Below, one piece after another: positions 26,489-35,714 of a stretch of 64,000 bases of DNA. The stretch's first letter is position 1. Each line of letters begins with the position of its first letter. Source of the DNA: Victivallaceae bacterium (lineage in GTDB: Bacteria > Verrucomicrobiota > Lentisphaeria > Victivallales > Victivallaceae); NCBI GenBank assembly GCA_028709805.1, contig JAQUTL010000008.1, forward strand, positions 1-64,000. Reading direction: 5' to 3'. Below the pieces are notes generated by a model that was not told where the DNA came from, made no database searches, and worked only from the letters and a program-made list of their open reading frames with translations. The position numbers and the translations under genes were made by a program.

Positions 26489-28708
26489 TTACAGCAAAGA
26501 CTGCGGGTCGGCGTCGATGAATATTTCGACCGGGTTTTTCCGCAGCGCGATCTGCCGCAGTTTGGCGCGCAGGCGCTTCAGTTTTTCGCCGCGGTACATG
26601 ATTTGGTAGCGGTACTGCCCCTTGATCCGCTCGACCGGGGCGGGGAGGGGGTCGACCGCGATGATCGCGTCGTTCAAGCATCCTTTCAGCTCATCGAAAA
26701 CGGCGCGGGCGCACTCGGCGCATTTGGTCTGGTCCGGGTCGCGGAACTGGACCAGTATTGCGTGGCCGAACGGCGGATATTTCAGGAGTTCGCGTACGGC
26801 GCAGTCATATTTGAAGAACCCTTCGTAGTCGCAGTTTTTCGCCAGGGTGATTGTTTCGTTCAGCGGTGAAAAGGTCTGGACGATGACCTCACCGGCGGCG
26901 GTGCCGCGTCCGGCCCGTCCGGCCACCTGGGTGATCAGCCCGAAAGTGCGTTCGGCGGCGCGGAAGTCCGGCAGATACAGCGTCTGGTCGGCGTTTATCA
27001 CTCCCACCAGCGTGATGTTGGGAAAGTGCAGACCTTTGGCGATCATCTGGGTGCCGATCAGAATATCGATCTCGCGGCGCTGGAGGCGGTCGAGTATCCG
27101 TTCGTGGGAATCGGCGCCTCTGGTGGTGTCGGCATCCATTCTGGCGATTCTGGCGTGCGGAAAGAGCATTTTTGCAATCGACTCAAGTTTTTCAGTGCCG
27201 GAGCCGGAAAAACGGACGCTTTCACTGCCGCACTCCGGACAGCGTTCCGGCGCGGTCATGGTCATTCCGCACATATGGCAGGCGAGAAGCCCCTCCCGTT
27301 TGTGATAGGTGAAGGCGGCGGGGCGGCCGGTGGAGACCGAGCATTCCGGGCATCCGGCCACATAGCCGCAATCTTCGCACATCATCTGTCTGGCGAATCC
27401 GCGGCGGTTGAGGAATAAAATCACCTGCTCCGCCGCCGCCAAACGTTCGCGGACGGCGTTGACCAGCATCGGAGAAAACAGCGGACTTCTGGCTTCTCCC
27501 GACTCCGCGTCGGGAGAAGCCGCCATTTTGAGGTCCACCACCGTCACCTCCGGCGGATTGACGCCGGACGCGGCGGCGGTCATTCTTACCAGCAGATATT
27601 TTTTCAGCAGCGCGTTGCGGTAGGACTCGAACGACGGCGTGGCGGAGCCGAGAATTACTTTCGCATTCTCAAGTTTCCCCCGCATCACCGCCACGTCGCG
27701 CGCATGATAACGGGGCGCTTCGGACTGCTTGTAGCTCGATTCGTGTTCCTCGTCAACGATAATCAGCCCGAGGTTGGTGAACGGCGCGAACAGCGCCGAC
27801 CGCGCTCCGACCGCGATCGACACTTCGCCGCGGCTGATCCGGTTCCACTGGTCGAACCGTTCTCCCTCGCTGAGCCGGCTGTGCAGAACGCTGACTTTTT
27901 CGCCGAATCTGGCGCGGAAGCGCCGCACCGTCTGCGGGGTAAGGGCGATTTCCGGCACCAGCACCACCGCGGAACGGCCCTGGGCAATGACTTTGGCAAT
28001 CGCCTGAAGATAAACTTCGGTTTTGCCGCTGTTGGTGACGCCGAACAGCAGCATCACGCCGGGTTCGGTTTTGCCCATGGCGTCGAATTTCTCCAGCGCG
28101 GCGCGCTGCTCGGCGGTCGGTTCAAGCGGCGTGGTCGGCAGGACTTCGTCGGAAAAAATCTCACGGTAGCAGGCGGCTTCGCGCGAGGCGAGAAACCCGC
28201 GCTTCTCCAGATTCCGGATCACGGACTCCCCGCATCCGGCCAGAACGGTCAGCGCTTTCAGCGGCAGCTCCTTTTCCTTGCGCAGCACGGCCAGAACACT
28301 CTGCTGCTGACGGGTTTTCGGCGGTTCGGCTTCCGGCGGTTCGGCGGCAAGCGCGAAAAGGCGCATGGTCTTTTCCCTGACCTTGCCCTGCCGCACCGCG
28401 CTCGGCAGCAGGGCGCGCACCGCCTGCTCCCGGGCGGCGCAATAATATTCGGCCATCCAGGAACCGAGTTCGATCAGTTTTTCGGGGATTCGTGTCCGGT
28501 TGACCGGAACCGACAGCACCGGCTTGAGTTTTTCCGGCGGGACTTCGGAGGTGTCCGATATGTTCATGACGAATCCGGTGCGCTCGCCGTGGTTGAACGG
28601 TACCGCAACCTGTGCGCCGACCGTTATTTTGTCCGCCAGCGCTTCCGGAATCAGATAGTCGAATCCGCGGTCGAGCGAGAGATTGACCAGTACGTTTGCG
28701 ATCGCCAA
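26489..28708 (-). CDS. priA: Primosomal protein N' (replication restart helicase)
   Basis: PriA reloads the replisome at stalled forks. The 739-aa protein has the N-terminal 3'-DNA-binding domain (VLVNLSLDRGFDYLIP, VPFNHGERTGFV), a helicase core with Walker A LLFGVTNSGKTEVYLQ, DEEH in IIVDEEHESSYKQ, eight Cys zinc ligands (CEDCGYVAGCPEC, CHMC...CPECGS), IGTQMIAKGLHFPNITLVG and QVAGRAGRG. It is transcribed convergently to panE and divergently from HU. Confidence 0.96.
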   Translation of the reverse strand: MAIANVLVNLSLDRGFDYLIPEALADKITVGAQVAVPFNHGERTGFVMNISDTSEVPPEKLKPVLSVPVNRTRIPEKLIELGSWMAEYYCAAREQAVRALLPSAVRQGKVREKTMRLFALAAEPPEAEPPKTRQQQSVLAVLRKEKELPLKALTVLAGCGESVIRNLEKRGFLASREAACYREIFSDEVLPTTPLEPTAEQRAALEKFDAMGKTEPGVMLLFGVTNSGKTEVYLQAIAKVIAQGRSAVVLVPEIALTPQTVRRFRARFGEKVSVLHSRLSEGERFDQWNRISRGEVSIAVGARSALFAPFTNLGLIIVDEEHESSYKQSEAPRYHARDVAVMRGKLENAKVILGSATPSFESYRNALLKKYLLVRMTAAASGVNPPEVTVVDLKMAASPDAESGEARSPLFSPMLVNAVRERLAAAEQVILFLNRRGFARQMMCEDCGYVAGCPECSVSTGRPAAFTYHKREGLLACHMCGMTMTAPERCPECGSESVRFSGSGTEKLESIAKMLFPHARIARMDADTTRGADSHERILDRLQRREIDILIGTQMIAKGLHFPNITLVGVINADQTLYLPDFRAAERTFGLITQVAGRAGRGTAAGEVIVQTFSPLNETITLAKNCDYEGFFKYDCAVRELLKYPPFGHAILVQFRDPDQTKCAECARAVFDELKGCLNDAIIAVDPLPAPVERIKGQYRYQIMYRGEKLKRLRAKLRQIALRKNPVEIFIDADPQSLL

Positions 28709-28791
28709 TTTATTTTCCCGCTCCTTTTGTTCCGTTTCGCATAATATAGCATCGTTTTATAAAAAAAACACGTTTTTCTTCGTATTTCATT

Positions 28792-28820
28792 TTGACATTT
28801 GACGGAGTTGAAAGTATTTT
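28792..28820 (+). promoter_or_regulatory. Strong sigma70-type promoter of the HU gene
   Basis: TTGACA at 28792-28797 and TATTTT at 28815-28820 are separated by exactly 17 bp, 64 bp before the HU ATG. It is the best consensus match I found in the window. Confidence 0.75.
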
Positions 28821-28883
28821 ATATGAACCGATAATAAAAATTAAGTTTTTACAGATAAACAGAATAGCAATAAGGGAATTACT

Positions 28884-29183
28884 ATGACCAAACGTGATTT
28901 AGTGGTAAAGATCGCCAAGGAGACCAATCTGATTCAGACCGATGTCGCCCAGGTCGTTCAGAAGACTCTTGACCATATCGCCGAGGAGCTGATCGCCGGA
29001 AACACCATCGAGCTGCGCAACTTCGGCGTGTTTGAAATCAAAGTCCGCAAGAGCCGCAAGGGCCGCAACCCGAACCAGCCGGAGAACGAGGTTATCATTC
29101 CGGAGCGCGCCGTGGTCAAATTCCGCGCCGGCAAGGAGTTGAAAGATCAGGTCGAGAAACTCAACCCGAAGCGTTTCATTTGA
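28884..29183 (+). CDS. hup: HU/IHF-family DNA-bending protein
   Basis: The 99-aa nucleoid protein has the helix-turn-helix body (MTKRDLVVKIAKETNL), the ELRNFGVFEI strand, and the beta-ribbon arms with GRNPNQPENEVIIPERAVVKF, whose proline intercalates into DNA. It is slightly longer than E. coli HU (90 aa), with an extended N-terminal helix and a C-terminal tail. It has its own strong promoter and terminator, so it is a single-gene unit. HU versus IHF cannot be resolved from sequence alone. Confidence 0.94.
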   Translation: MTKRDLVVKIAKETNLIQTDVAQVVQKTLDHIAEELIAGNTIELRNFGVFEIKVRKSRKGRNPNQPENEVIIPERAVVKFRAGKELKDQVEKLNPKRFI

Positions 29184-29237
29184 CCGTGAACTCTGCGCGG
29201 GGTATTGCAGTGTTTTCCGGTTCCATTGAAAAAATTG

Positions 29238-29278
29238 AAATTGCGCCGAACAGTCGTTTGGGCGCAATTTTTTATTTT
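29238..29278 (+). terminator. Rho-independent terminator of the HU gene
   Basis: AAATTGCGCC and GGCGCAATTT form a perfect 10-bp stem with a 13-base loop, followed by TTTTTTATTTT. It lies 54 bp after the stop. Confidence 0.88.
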
Positions 29279-29327
29279 CCGGACAGTGTTGTCACCGTGA
29301 AGTCCGGCGCGATAAAGGTGGTTTGTC

Positions 29328-31262
29328 ATGGCTAAGTTTGCACCGCCGCCGGGTACCGGCGACATTTTTCCGGAGGAGGCCAGAAGATGGCGCGGCGTTG
29401 AACAGACCGCCGCCGAGGTGTTCTCCTCATACAATTTCGGCGAACTGCGCACGCCGATTTTCGAGTATACCGAAGTGTTTCACCGCGGACTCGGGGACGA
29501 GACCGAGGTGGTCAAAAAAGAGATGTACACCTTCGAGGACCGCGGCGGACGGTCGCTGACCCTGCGCCCGGAGGGAACCGCCGGCGTCATGCGGGCGCTG
29601 CTGAACACCGATGTGCTCAACGGCGTTGAACAGCGCGTCTACTACTGCGGGCCGATGTTTCGCGGCGAACGGCCGGCCGCCGGCCGCCGGCGTCAGTTTC
29701 ATCAGGTCGGCGCGGAGTGTGTCGGGCGCGTCTCGCCGGAGCTTGACGTGGAATGCATCGCCATGCTGTGGAATCTGCTGAAAAAACTTTCCATCACCGG
29801 ATGCGAACTTCTGATCAACACCCGCGGCGTGGCGGCCGACCGGGTTGAAGCGGTCAAGCTGCTGCGCGACTACTTTTCCGGTCATATCGGCGACATGTGC
29901 GACGACTGCCGCGAACGGCTGCAGAACAACGTCTGGCGCATTCTCGACTGCAAACAGGAGGGATGCCGGAAGGTCATCGCCGGAGCGCCGGATTATCTGG
30001 CGTGCTACACGCCGGAAAGCCGCGAATATTTCTCGCGGGTGCTGGCCGGACTTGACCGGCTCGGCATCCGTTACCGGCACGATCCGCTGCTGGTGCGCGG
30101 GCTGGACTACTATGTCCATACGGTTTTTGAAGTGACGCATCCGGGAGCGCAGGGAGCCATCGCGGGAGGCGGGCGTTATGAGCTTTATCTGCCGGAGCAG
30201 TCGCGTCCGGTGGTCGGCGTCGGATTTGCCGCCGGAATGGAGCGGCTGATGATCGCGCAGGACGCGCTGGGCGTCTCCACTGCGGTCGAACCCGGAAGAC
30301 TGGTCTATCTTATCGGTCTGGGACATGACGCGATACTGGCCAATCTGGCGCTGGCCGACGAGCTGCGCTCCGGCGGACTCCGGGTTGAATGCGAAGTCGA
30401 GGACAAGTCGATGAAGGCGCAGATGCGCACCGCCAACCGGATCGGCGCGGCGGTGGCGGTCATCACCGGAAGCGACGAGCTGGCCGGCGGAACCGTTGTC
30501 GTCCGCGATCTTTCCGATGGAGCGCAGACGACAACGCCCCGCGGCGGCGCCGCGGCGAAATGTGTTGAAATTCTTAACAATCAGGATAAAGATAAAAAGG
30601 AAGACAAAATGACAATCACCAAAAAGAATCTTATCTTCTTGGGCGGTCCTGGTTCCGGCAAGGGAACCATGTCCGCGGCGCTGATGGAGCTGTATCCGCT
30701 GGCGCACATCTCCACCGGTGACTTGCTGCGCGACGAGATCAAGCGCGACACTGAACTCGGTCGCGCCGCCGCCGGCATCATGAAGAACGGCGGTCTGGTT
30801 CCGGATGACGTGGTCTGCGGCATGGTCAGAAACCGTCTGGCCCAGCCGGACTGCGCCGGCGGTTTCATTCTCGACGGCTTTCCGCGCACCATCGCGCAGG
30901 CCGAGAAGCTGAACCAGCTGCTGGCCGAGCTTGGCAAAAAGGTCGAGGCCGTGATCAACATCGTGGTTCCGGACGAGGTCATTCTCCAGCGGCTCACCAG
31001 CCGGCTCTGCTGCAAGGGATGCAGCGAAATCTACAACAAGCTTTCCAAGCCTCCGAAGAAGGCAGGTGTCTGCGACAAGTGCGGCGGCGAACTTTATCAG
31101 CGCCCCGACGATTCGCTCGAGACCGCAAAACAGCGGCTGGAAGTGTTCTACAAGAACACCAGTCCGCTGATCGAATATTACCGCAACGCCGGTCTGCTGT
31201 ACGACATCACCGGCAACGAGATAGCCGAGAAACTCGCGGAAATAACCGCGGTTCTGGCTTGA
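29328..31262 (+). CDS. hisS: Histidyl-tRNA synthetase fused in one reading frame to adenylate kinase
   Basis: This 644-codon frame has no stop between two complete enzymes. Residues 1-~413 are class II HisRS: YCGPMFRGERPAAGRRRQFH (motif 2), LVRGLDYYVHTVFEV, AGGGRYELY and GVGFAAGMERL (motif 3), plus a Cys4 insert (CDDC, C..C) and the anticodon-binding domain ending RGGAAAKCVEIL. A 14-residue charged linker (NNQDKDKKEDK) leads directly into adenylate kinase at Met428. HisRS is usually ~420-450 aa. A good SD precedes Met428, so a separate adk product is also possible; a sequencing error that removed a stop cannot be excluded. Confidence 0.85.
   Translation: MAKFAPPPGTGDIFPEEARRWRGVEQTAAEVFSSYNFGELRTPIFEYTEVFHRGLGDETEVVKKEMYTFEDRGGRSLTLRPEGTAGVMRALLNTDVLNGVEQRVYYCGPMFRGERPAAGRRRQFHQVGAECVGRVSPELDVECIAMLWNLLKKLSITGCELLINTRGVAADRVEAVKLLRDYFSGHIGDMCDDCRERLQNNVWRILDCKQEGCRKVIAGAPDYLACYTPESREYFSRVLAGLDRLGIRYRHDPLLVRGLDYYVHTVFEVTHPGAQGAIAGGGRYELYLPEQSRPVVGVGFAAGMERLMIAQDALGVSTAVEPGRLVYLIGLGHDAILANLALADELRSGGLRVECEVEDKSMKAQMRTANRIGAAVAVITGSDELAGGTVVVRDLSDGAQTTTPRGGAAAKCVEILNNQDKDKKEDKMTITKKNLIFLGGPGSGKGTMSAALMELYPLAHISTGDLLRDEIKRDTELGRAAAGIMKNGGLVPDDVVCGMVRNRLAQPDCAGGFILDGFPRTIAQAEKLNQLLAELGKKVEAVINIVVPDEVILQRLTSRLCCKGCSEIYNKLSKPPKKAGVCDKCGGELYQRPDDSLETAKQRLEVFYKNTSPLIEYYRNAGLLYDITGNEIAEKLAEITAVLA
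30609..31262 (+). CDS. adk: Adenylate kinase (C-terminal half of the fused frame, possible internal start)
   Basis: Adk interconverts ATP, ADP and AMP. From the ATG at 30609 the protein has 217 aa, the normal length of the long, zinc-containing form: P-loop FLGGPGSGKGTMS, AHISTGDLLRDEI (AMP site), GFILDGFPRT, and a LID with Cys-x2-Cys...Cys-x2-Cys (CKGC, CDKC). AAGGAAG lies 5-6 nt upstream of this ATG, so independent translation is plausible even though the hisS frame runs straight into it. map follows after 19 bp. Confidence 0.9.
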   Translation: MTITKKNLIFLGGPGSGKGTMSAALMELYPLAHISTGDLLRDEIKRDTELGRAAAGIMKNGGLVPDDVVCGMVRNRLAQPDCAGGFILDGFPRTIAQAEKLNQLLAELGKKVEAVINIVVPDEVILQRLTSRLCCKGCSEIYNKLSKPPKKAGVCDKCGGELYQRPDDSLETAKQRLEVFYKNTSPLIEYYRNAGLLYDITGNEIAEKLAEITAVLA

Positions 31263-31281
31263 TACGGAATCCAGGCTTGAA

Positions 31282-32055
31282 ATGGTAAGCAGCAGAGACA
31301 CGATAATTCATACGCCGGAGGAGATCGCGCGGATCCGGACGGCGGCTCAGGCCACCGCCTGGGTGCGCGACGAACTCGCGGCGAAACTTGAACCGGGAAT
31401 GACGACAAAGGAAGTTGACGTGCTGGCCGGGTGTCTGATCGCCCAGACCGGCGGAACCAGCAGTTTTCTCGGTTACCACGGGTATCCGGGCAACGTCTGC
31501 ATTTCGGTGAACGACGTGGTTGTTCACGGAATCGGCAGCAACGAGAAAATGTTGCGGGACGGCGATATCGTCAGCATCGACATCGGCGTGGCCATCAACG
31601 GCGCCACCGGAGACACCGCGCGAACCGTTCCGCTGGGGAAGGTGGGCAGCGACGTTGAACGGCTGCTGGTCAACACCGAACTGGCGCTGATGAAGGGCAT
31701 TGAGCAGGCGAAGGCCGGCAACCATATCGGCGACATATCGGCGGCGGTTGAGAAAGTCGCGGTGCGGGCCGGTCTGGGCGTGGTCCGCGACTATGTGGGG
31801 CACGGCTGCGGAATAAAACTGCACGAACCGCCTGAGATCCCGAATTTTCAGAGCCGCTACCGCGGCCCGCGTCTCGAACCCGGCATGGTGCTTGCCATCG
31901 AGCCGATGCTGAACCTCGGCACCTGGAAGGTGCGCACCGAGCGCGACAACTGGACCGTCCGCACCTGCGACGGCAAGTGGTCGGCTCATTTTGAGCACCT
32001 CGTTCTCGTAACCGAAGAAACCCCGGAGATTTTAACATGGCCAAAGACGATGTAA
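31282..32055 (+). CDS. map: Methionine aminopeptidase, type I
   Basis: Map removes the N-terminal Met from nascent proteins. The 257-aa pita-bread fold has the five metal ligands: SIDIG and GATGDTA (Asp pair), [12 protein letters not shown] (His), AIEPM (Glu) and [10 protein letters not shown] (Glu). VVHGIGSNE and the substrate His in SVNDVVVHG are also present. It overlaps infA by 19 bp, in the adk-map-infA order common to ribosomal operons in many bacteria. Confidence 0.96.
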   Translation: MVSSRDTIIHTPEEIARIRTAAQATAWVRDELAAKLEPGMTTKEVDVLAGCLIAQTGGTSSFLGYHGYPGNVCISVNDVVVHGIGSNEKMLRDGDIVSIDIGVAINGATGDTARTVPLGKVGSDVERLLVNTELALMKGIEQAKAGNHIGDISAAVEKVAVRAGLGVVRDYVGHGCGIKLHEPPEIPNFQSRYRGPRLEPGMVLAIEPMLNLGTWKVRTERDNWTVRTCDGKWSAHFEHLVLVTEETPEILTWPKTM

Positions 32056-32255
32056 TCAGAGTTGACGGCGTGGTCAGGGAATTGCTGCCGAACACAATGT
32101 TCAAGGTGGAAATTACCGGCGGCCACACTATTTTATCGCATATCAGCGGCAAGATGCGCCTCAACTTCATCCGCATATTGCCCGGCGACCAGGTAACGCT
32201 GGAAATGTCGCCTTACGACCTTACCAAAGGGCGGATTGTATTCCGCAAAAAATAG
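32037..32255 (+). CDS. infA: Translation initiation factor IF-1
   Basis: IF-1 (72 aa) is a single OB-fold that blocks the A site during initiation. The family pattern is clear: [36 protein letters not shown] and [18 protein letters not shown] precedes the ATG inside the map gene. The adk-map-infA string suggests a fragment of the spc-type operon that has been separated from secY and rpmJ. Confidence 0.97.
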   Translation: MAKDDVIRVDGVVRELLPNTMFKVEITGGHTILSHISGKMRLNFIRILPGDQVTLEMSPYDLTKGRIVFRKK

Positions 32256-32264
32256 GGAAGAAAA

Positions 32265-33509
32265 ATGAGAGTTCTGGTACTTAACGCCGGCAGTTCGTCG
32301 GTCAAATTCACGCTGTACAGCATGGCGCACGAAACGGTGCTGGCCAAGGGACAGGTCGAACGGCTCGGCCTTGAAAATCCGAACCTGATCTACAAACGGA
32401 TCGCCGACGGGTATAAGTCCGAGCAGGAGCGGCGCGACATTAAAAATATTGAAGACGCCATCCGCGCGATCTGCGAAAAATTGACGGATAAAAAAGTCGG
32501 CGTCATTTCCTCGCTTTCCGAAATCGAGGCGATCGGTCATCGCGTGCTGCACGGCGGCGAACGCGCCACCCGCCCGGTGATGGTAAACTCCGAGGTCAAG
32601 GATATTATCCGCGACTGCATCCCGCTGGGGCCGCTGCACAATCCGGCCAACCTTGCCGGCATCGAAGCCTGTGAGCGGATATTTCCGAATGTTCCGAACG
32701 TGGCCGCGTTCGACACCGAATTTCATCAGACCATGCCGCCGCAGGCGTTCCTGTACGCGATTCCGTATGAATTTTACACCAAGTACGGCATCCGGCGCTA
32801 CGGCTTTCACGGCACCAGCCACAACTTTGTTTCGCGCGCCGCCGCCGCCTATATGGACCGGCCGCTGGCGACGTTGAAACTCATCACCTGTCACCTCGGC
32901 AACGGGTGCAGCATCACCGCGATCAACAACGGCGTGGTGGTCGACACCTCAATGGGGCTGACGCCGCTTGAAGGACTGATGATGGGAACCCGTTCCGGCG
33001 ATATCGACCCGGCGGTGGTGCTGCGGCTGATGGAGCTGGGCAAGACCCGCGAGGAGATCGACAAGCTGTTGAACAAGCAGTCCGGACTGCTCGGCGTCGG
33101 CGGCATCGGTTCGAGCGACATGCGCGACATCATCGCCGCCGAGATGAAGGGCGACCAGCAGGCGCTGCTGGCCCGCCGCATGTTCACCCGCCGCGTGGTC
33201 AAATACATCGGCGCCTATTTCACGCTGCTCAACGGCGCGGACGCAATCGTCTTTACCGGCGGCGTTGGCGAGTGGAGCAATTATGTGCGCGCCAAGGTGA
33301 TTGCCAAGCTCAGCTGTCTCGGCGTTAAGCTGGACGAGGCGGCGAACGAAAAATGTCTCGGCCGTCCGGGGACAATCTCCACCGCCGACAGCCGGATCAA
33401 GGTGATCGTCATGCCGACCGACGAGGAGCTGATGATCGCCAGAAGCGTTCTTGAAACTCTTAAAATGGAAGATGTCCGTCTGAATCCAAATAAGAAAGCT
33501 GTGAAGTGA
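32265..33509 (+). CDS. ackA: Acetate kinase
   Basis: AckA converts acetyl phosphate and ADP to acetate and ATP, the energy-yielding step of acetate fermentation. The 414-aa ASKHA-fold protein has NAGSSSVKFTLY, HRVLHGGERAT, GFHGTSHNFVS, CHLGNGCSITAI, TRSGDIDPAVV and FTGGVGEWSN. Gap to infA is 9 bp; the stop overlaps or abuts the pta start, so ackA-pta form one unit. Confidence 0.97.
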   Translation: MRVLVLNAGSSSVKFTLYSMAHETVLAKGQVERLGLENPNLIYKRIADGYKSEQERRDIKNIEDAIRAICEKLTDKKVGVISSLSEIEAIGHRVLHGGERATRPVMVNSEVKDIIRDCIPLGPLHNPANLAGIEACERIFPNVPNVAAFDTEFHQTMPPQAFLYAIPYEFYTKYGIRRYGFHGTSHNFVSRAAAAYMDRPLATLKLITCHLGNGCSITAINNGVVVDTSMGLTPLEGLMMGTRSGDIDPAVVLRLMELGKTREEIDKLLNKQSGLLGVGGIGSSDMRDIIAAEMKGDQQALLARRMFTRRVVKYIGAYFTLLNGADAIVFTGGVGEWSNYVRAKVIAKLSCLGVKLDEAANEKCLGRPGTISTADSRIKVIVMPTDEELMIARSVLETLKMEDVRLNPNKKAVK

Positions 33510-33511
33510 AA

Positions 33512-34525
33512 ATGAGTGCTCTTGATCTTTTTGTCGCCAAGGCCCGGACCGGGAATAAAAAGCTGGTGATGCCGGAGGGGCAGGACCCCAGAGTGGTCGC
33601 CGCCGCCAATATGACGGTTGAACGCAAGGTTGCCGCCAAGGTGATCGTGCTGGGAACCGAGGCCGAGATCGCCGCCGCATGCGCCAAATCAGGCATTGTC
33701 GAGCGCAAATTTGAAACGCTGGATTATCTTGCGTCGCCGCTGTTCGAGCAGTACGCCGCCCAGTTTGCGGAAATGCGCGCCAAAAAGGGCGCCACCATTG
33801 AAACCGGCCGCAAGGCGATGCAGAGCCGCATCTACTTCGGCGCGATGATGACCCGCAACAAGCTGGTGGACGGCCTGGTGGCCGGAAGCATCGCCAGCAC
33901 CGCCGACATGCTTCGCGCCGCGTTTCAGTGCATCGGCACTGCGCCGGGGATCAAAATCGGCAGCAGCTGCTTTGTCATGGACCTCAAGCACCCGACCGCC
34001 TCCGGCGACTCGGTGCTGCTGTTCGGCGACTGCGGCGTCAATCCCGATCCGACCGCCGAGCAGCTGGTGGACATCGCCACCGCCACGGCCGGAACCTATC
34101 GCGCACTGATCGGCAAAACGCCGAAAGTCGCGTTTCTGTCGTTTTCCACCAAGGGGAGCGCCGAGCACGAGATACTTGAAAAAGTGATCGCCGCGGCCGG
34201 GATGTTCAAGGACAAGATCAAGGCGGAAAATCTCGACATACTTGCCGACGGCGAGCTTCAGGCTGACGCCGCGCTGGTGCCGTCCGTCGCCGCGAGCAAG
34301 GCTCCCGGGAGTGAAATCGCCGGCGCCGCCAACGTGCTGATCTTTCCGGACCTTAACGCCGGCAACATCTGTTACAAACTGGTTCAGCGTCTGGCACAGG
34401 CCGACGCCTACGGCCCGATTCTTCAAGGGCTGGCCATGCCGTTGAACGATCTTTCGCGCGGCTGTTCCGCCGAGGACATCTTCGGCAACGCCGCAATCAC
34501 GGTTTGTCAGGCTATGTCGCGTTAG
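33512..34525 (+). CDS. pta: Phosphate acetyltransferase
   Basis: Pta makes acetyl phosphate from acetyl-CoA, feeding AckA. The 337-aa protein is the short, single-domain PTA type: LVMPEGQDPRVVAAANM, GAMMTRNKLVDGLVAGSIAS, CFVMDLKHP, GDCGVNPDPTAEQL and NVLIFPDLNAGNICYKLVQR. An ATG at 33512 fits the family N-terminus; a GTG at 33506 overlapping the ackA stop is an alternative. A strong terminator follows at 34554-34591. Confidence 0.96.
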   Translation: MSALDLFVAKARTGNKKLVMPEGQDPRVVAAANMTVERKVAAKVIVLGTEAEIAAACAKSGIVERKFETLDYLASPLFEQYAAQFAEMRAKKGATIETGRKAMQSRIYFGAMMTRNKLVDGLVAGSIASTADMLRAAFQCIGTAPGIKIGSSCFVMDLKHPTASGDSVLLFGDCGVNPDPTAEQLVDIATATAGTYRALIGKTPKVAFLSFSTKGSAEHEILEKVIAAAGMFKDKIKAENLDILADGELQADAALVPSVAASKAPGSEIAGAANVLIFPDLNAGNICYKLVQRLAQADAYGPILQGLAMPLNDLSRGCSAEDIFGNAAITVCQAMSR

Positions 34526-34553
34526 AGAGTAGGGTTTCTACAGGGGCAGGGGA

Positions 34554-34591
34554 CTTCCCGGACATGTGTCCGGGAAGCTCCTTCTTTTTTT
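34554..34591 (+). terminator. Rho-independent terminator of ackA-pta
   Basis: CTTCCCGGACA pairs perfectly with TGTCCGGGAAG (11 bp, minimal loop), followed by CTCCTTCTTTTTTTG. It lies 28 bp after the pta stop. Confidence 0.85.
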
Positions 34592-34622
34592 GCGCTGGGG
34601 GGTGGAACGCTGCGGAAACGAG

Positions 34623-34659
34623 TTGATTTTTTGAACAAAACGGGTATATTTTATACCCG
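34623..34659 (+). promoter_or_regulatory. Promoter of the fabH-like gene with a perfect palindrome over the -10
   Basis: TTGATT at 34623-34628 and TATATT at 34645-34650 are 16 bp apart. The -10 lies in a perfect inverted repeat at 34641-34659, CGGGTATA and TATACCCG with a 3-bp centre. This may be an operator or an mRNA 5' hairpin. Confidence 0.5.
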
Positions 34660-34670
34660 GGGAGAAATGG

Positions 34671-35684
34671 ATGACTATGCATAATTGCAGAATTGTGGCA
34701 ATGGCGGAACACCTGCCCGAACGATGTGTGGCCAATGCCGAACTCGCGGCTGAATTCCCGGAATGGGACATGGAAAAACTGGCGCGGAAAGTCGGCGTCA
34801 GCGAACGGCATATCGCGGGGGCGGCGGAAACCGCGCTTGATCTGGCGGAAAAAGCGGCGGAAAAAGTGTTTGCCGAAAGCGGATTCGACCGTTCCGCAAT
34901 CGACTTCATCCTGTTTTGCACCCAGAGTCCGGACTACCCGCTGCCGACCACCGCGTGTCTGCTTCAGGACCGGCTCGGACTGTCCACTTCGATCGGCGCA
35001 TTGGATTTTGCGCTCGGCTGTTCCGGATTTGTCTACGGACTGTCGCTGGCGCAGGGACTGATTGCCGCCGGCAGCTCGCGGAATCTGCTGCTGATAACGG
35101 CGGACACCTATACGAAATATCTGCATCCGCAGGATCACAACAACCGGACGATTTTCGGCGACGGCGCGGCCGCCACTATAATCACCGCGACGGATGCCGG
35201 CGGTATCGGGAAATTTGTTTTTGGAACCAACGGCTCCGGCGGCGTCAATCTGATCGTCAAAAACGGCGGCGCCAGAAATGCGTTCAATCCGGCGGCAGAA
35301 CTCCGGCGCACCCGCACCGGCAGCGTGTCGAACGACAATTATCTGTATATGAACGGTCCGGAAATCTTCAACTATGTGACCGAGTGGATTCCAAAACTGG
35401 TCAATGACACCCTGTCCGCCAACCGCATGACCATGGACGAAGTTGATTATTTCGTTTTTCATCAGGCCAATGCCCATATGCTGAAGTTTCTGCGCCGTCA
35501 GCTCGGAATACCGGAAGAGAGGTTTTTCAACGACATGACTATGGTTGGCAACACGGTGTCGTCCACCATTCCGATCGGGCTGTGCCAGCTGTTGGCGGAG
35601 GGCAAGATCAAGCGGGGAGACCGCGTGATGCTGGTCGGGTTCGGCGTCGGCTATTCATGGGGGGCAGCGATTGTCGAATTGTGA
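34671..35684 (+). CDS. fabH: 3-oxoacyl-[ACP] synthase III (FabH family)
   Basis: KAS III enzymes condense an acyl-CoA with malonyl-ACP. The 337-aa thiolase fold has the triad Cys in FALGCSGFVYGL (Cys117), His in VFHQANAHM and Asn in VGNTVSSTIP, and ends with GFGVGYSWGAAIVEL. Standalone FabH-like paralogues also serve surface-glycan or secondary-metabolite pathways, and no fab genes flank it, so fatty-acid initiation is likely but not certain. GGGGAG is 6 nt before the ATG, with an own promoter upstream. Confidence 0.88.
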   Translation: MTMHNCRIVAMAEHLPERCVANAELAAEFPEWDMEKLARKVGVSERHIAGAAETALDLAEKAAEKVFAESGFDRSAIDFILFCTQSPDYPLPTTACLLQDRLGLSTSIGALDFALGCSGFVYGLSLAQGLIAAGSSRNLLLITADTYTKYLHPQDHNNRTIFGDGAAATIITATDAGGIGKFVFGTNGSGGVNLIVKNGGARNAFNPAAELRRTRTGSVSNDNYLYMNGPEIFNYVTEWIPKLVNDTLSANRMTMDEVDYFVFHQANAHMLKFLRRQLGIPEERFFNDMTMVGNTVSSTIPIGLCQLLAEGKIKRGDRVMLVGFGVGYSWGAAIVEL

Positions 35685-35714
35685 CGGGGTCGCATAAAAA
35701 AAGGAGTGCGGATA

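Noticed and set aside
29427-31301. Minus-strand frame of 624 codons opposite hisS-adk
   Set aside because: Shadow of the fused frame; translation is low-complexity and lacks a start with SD.
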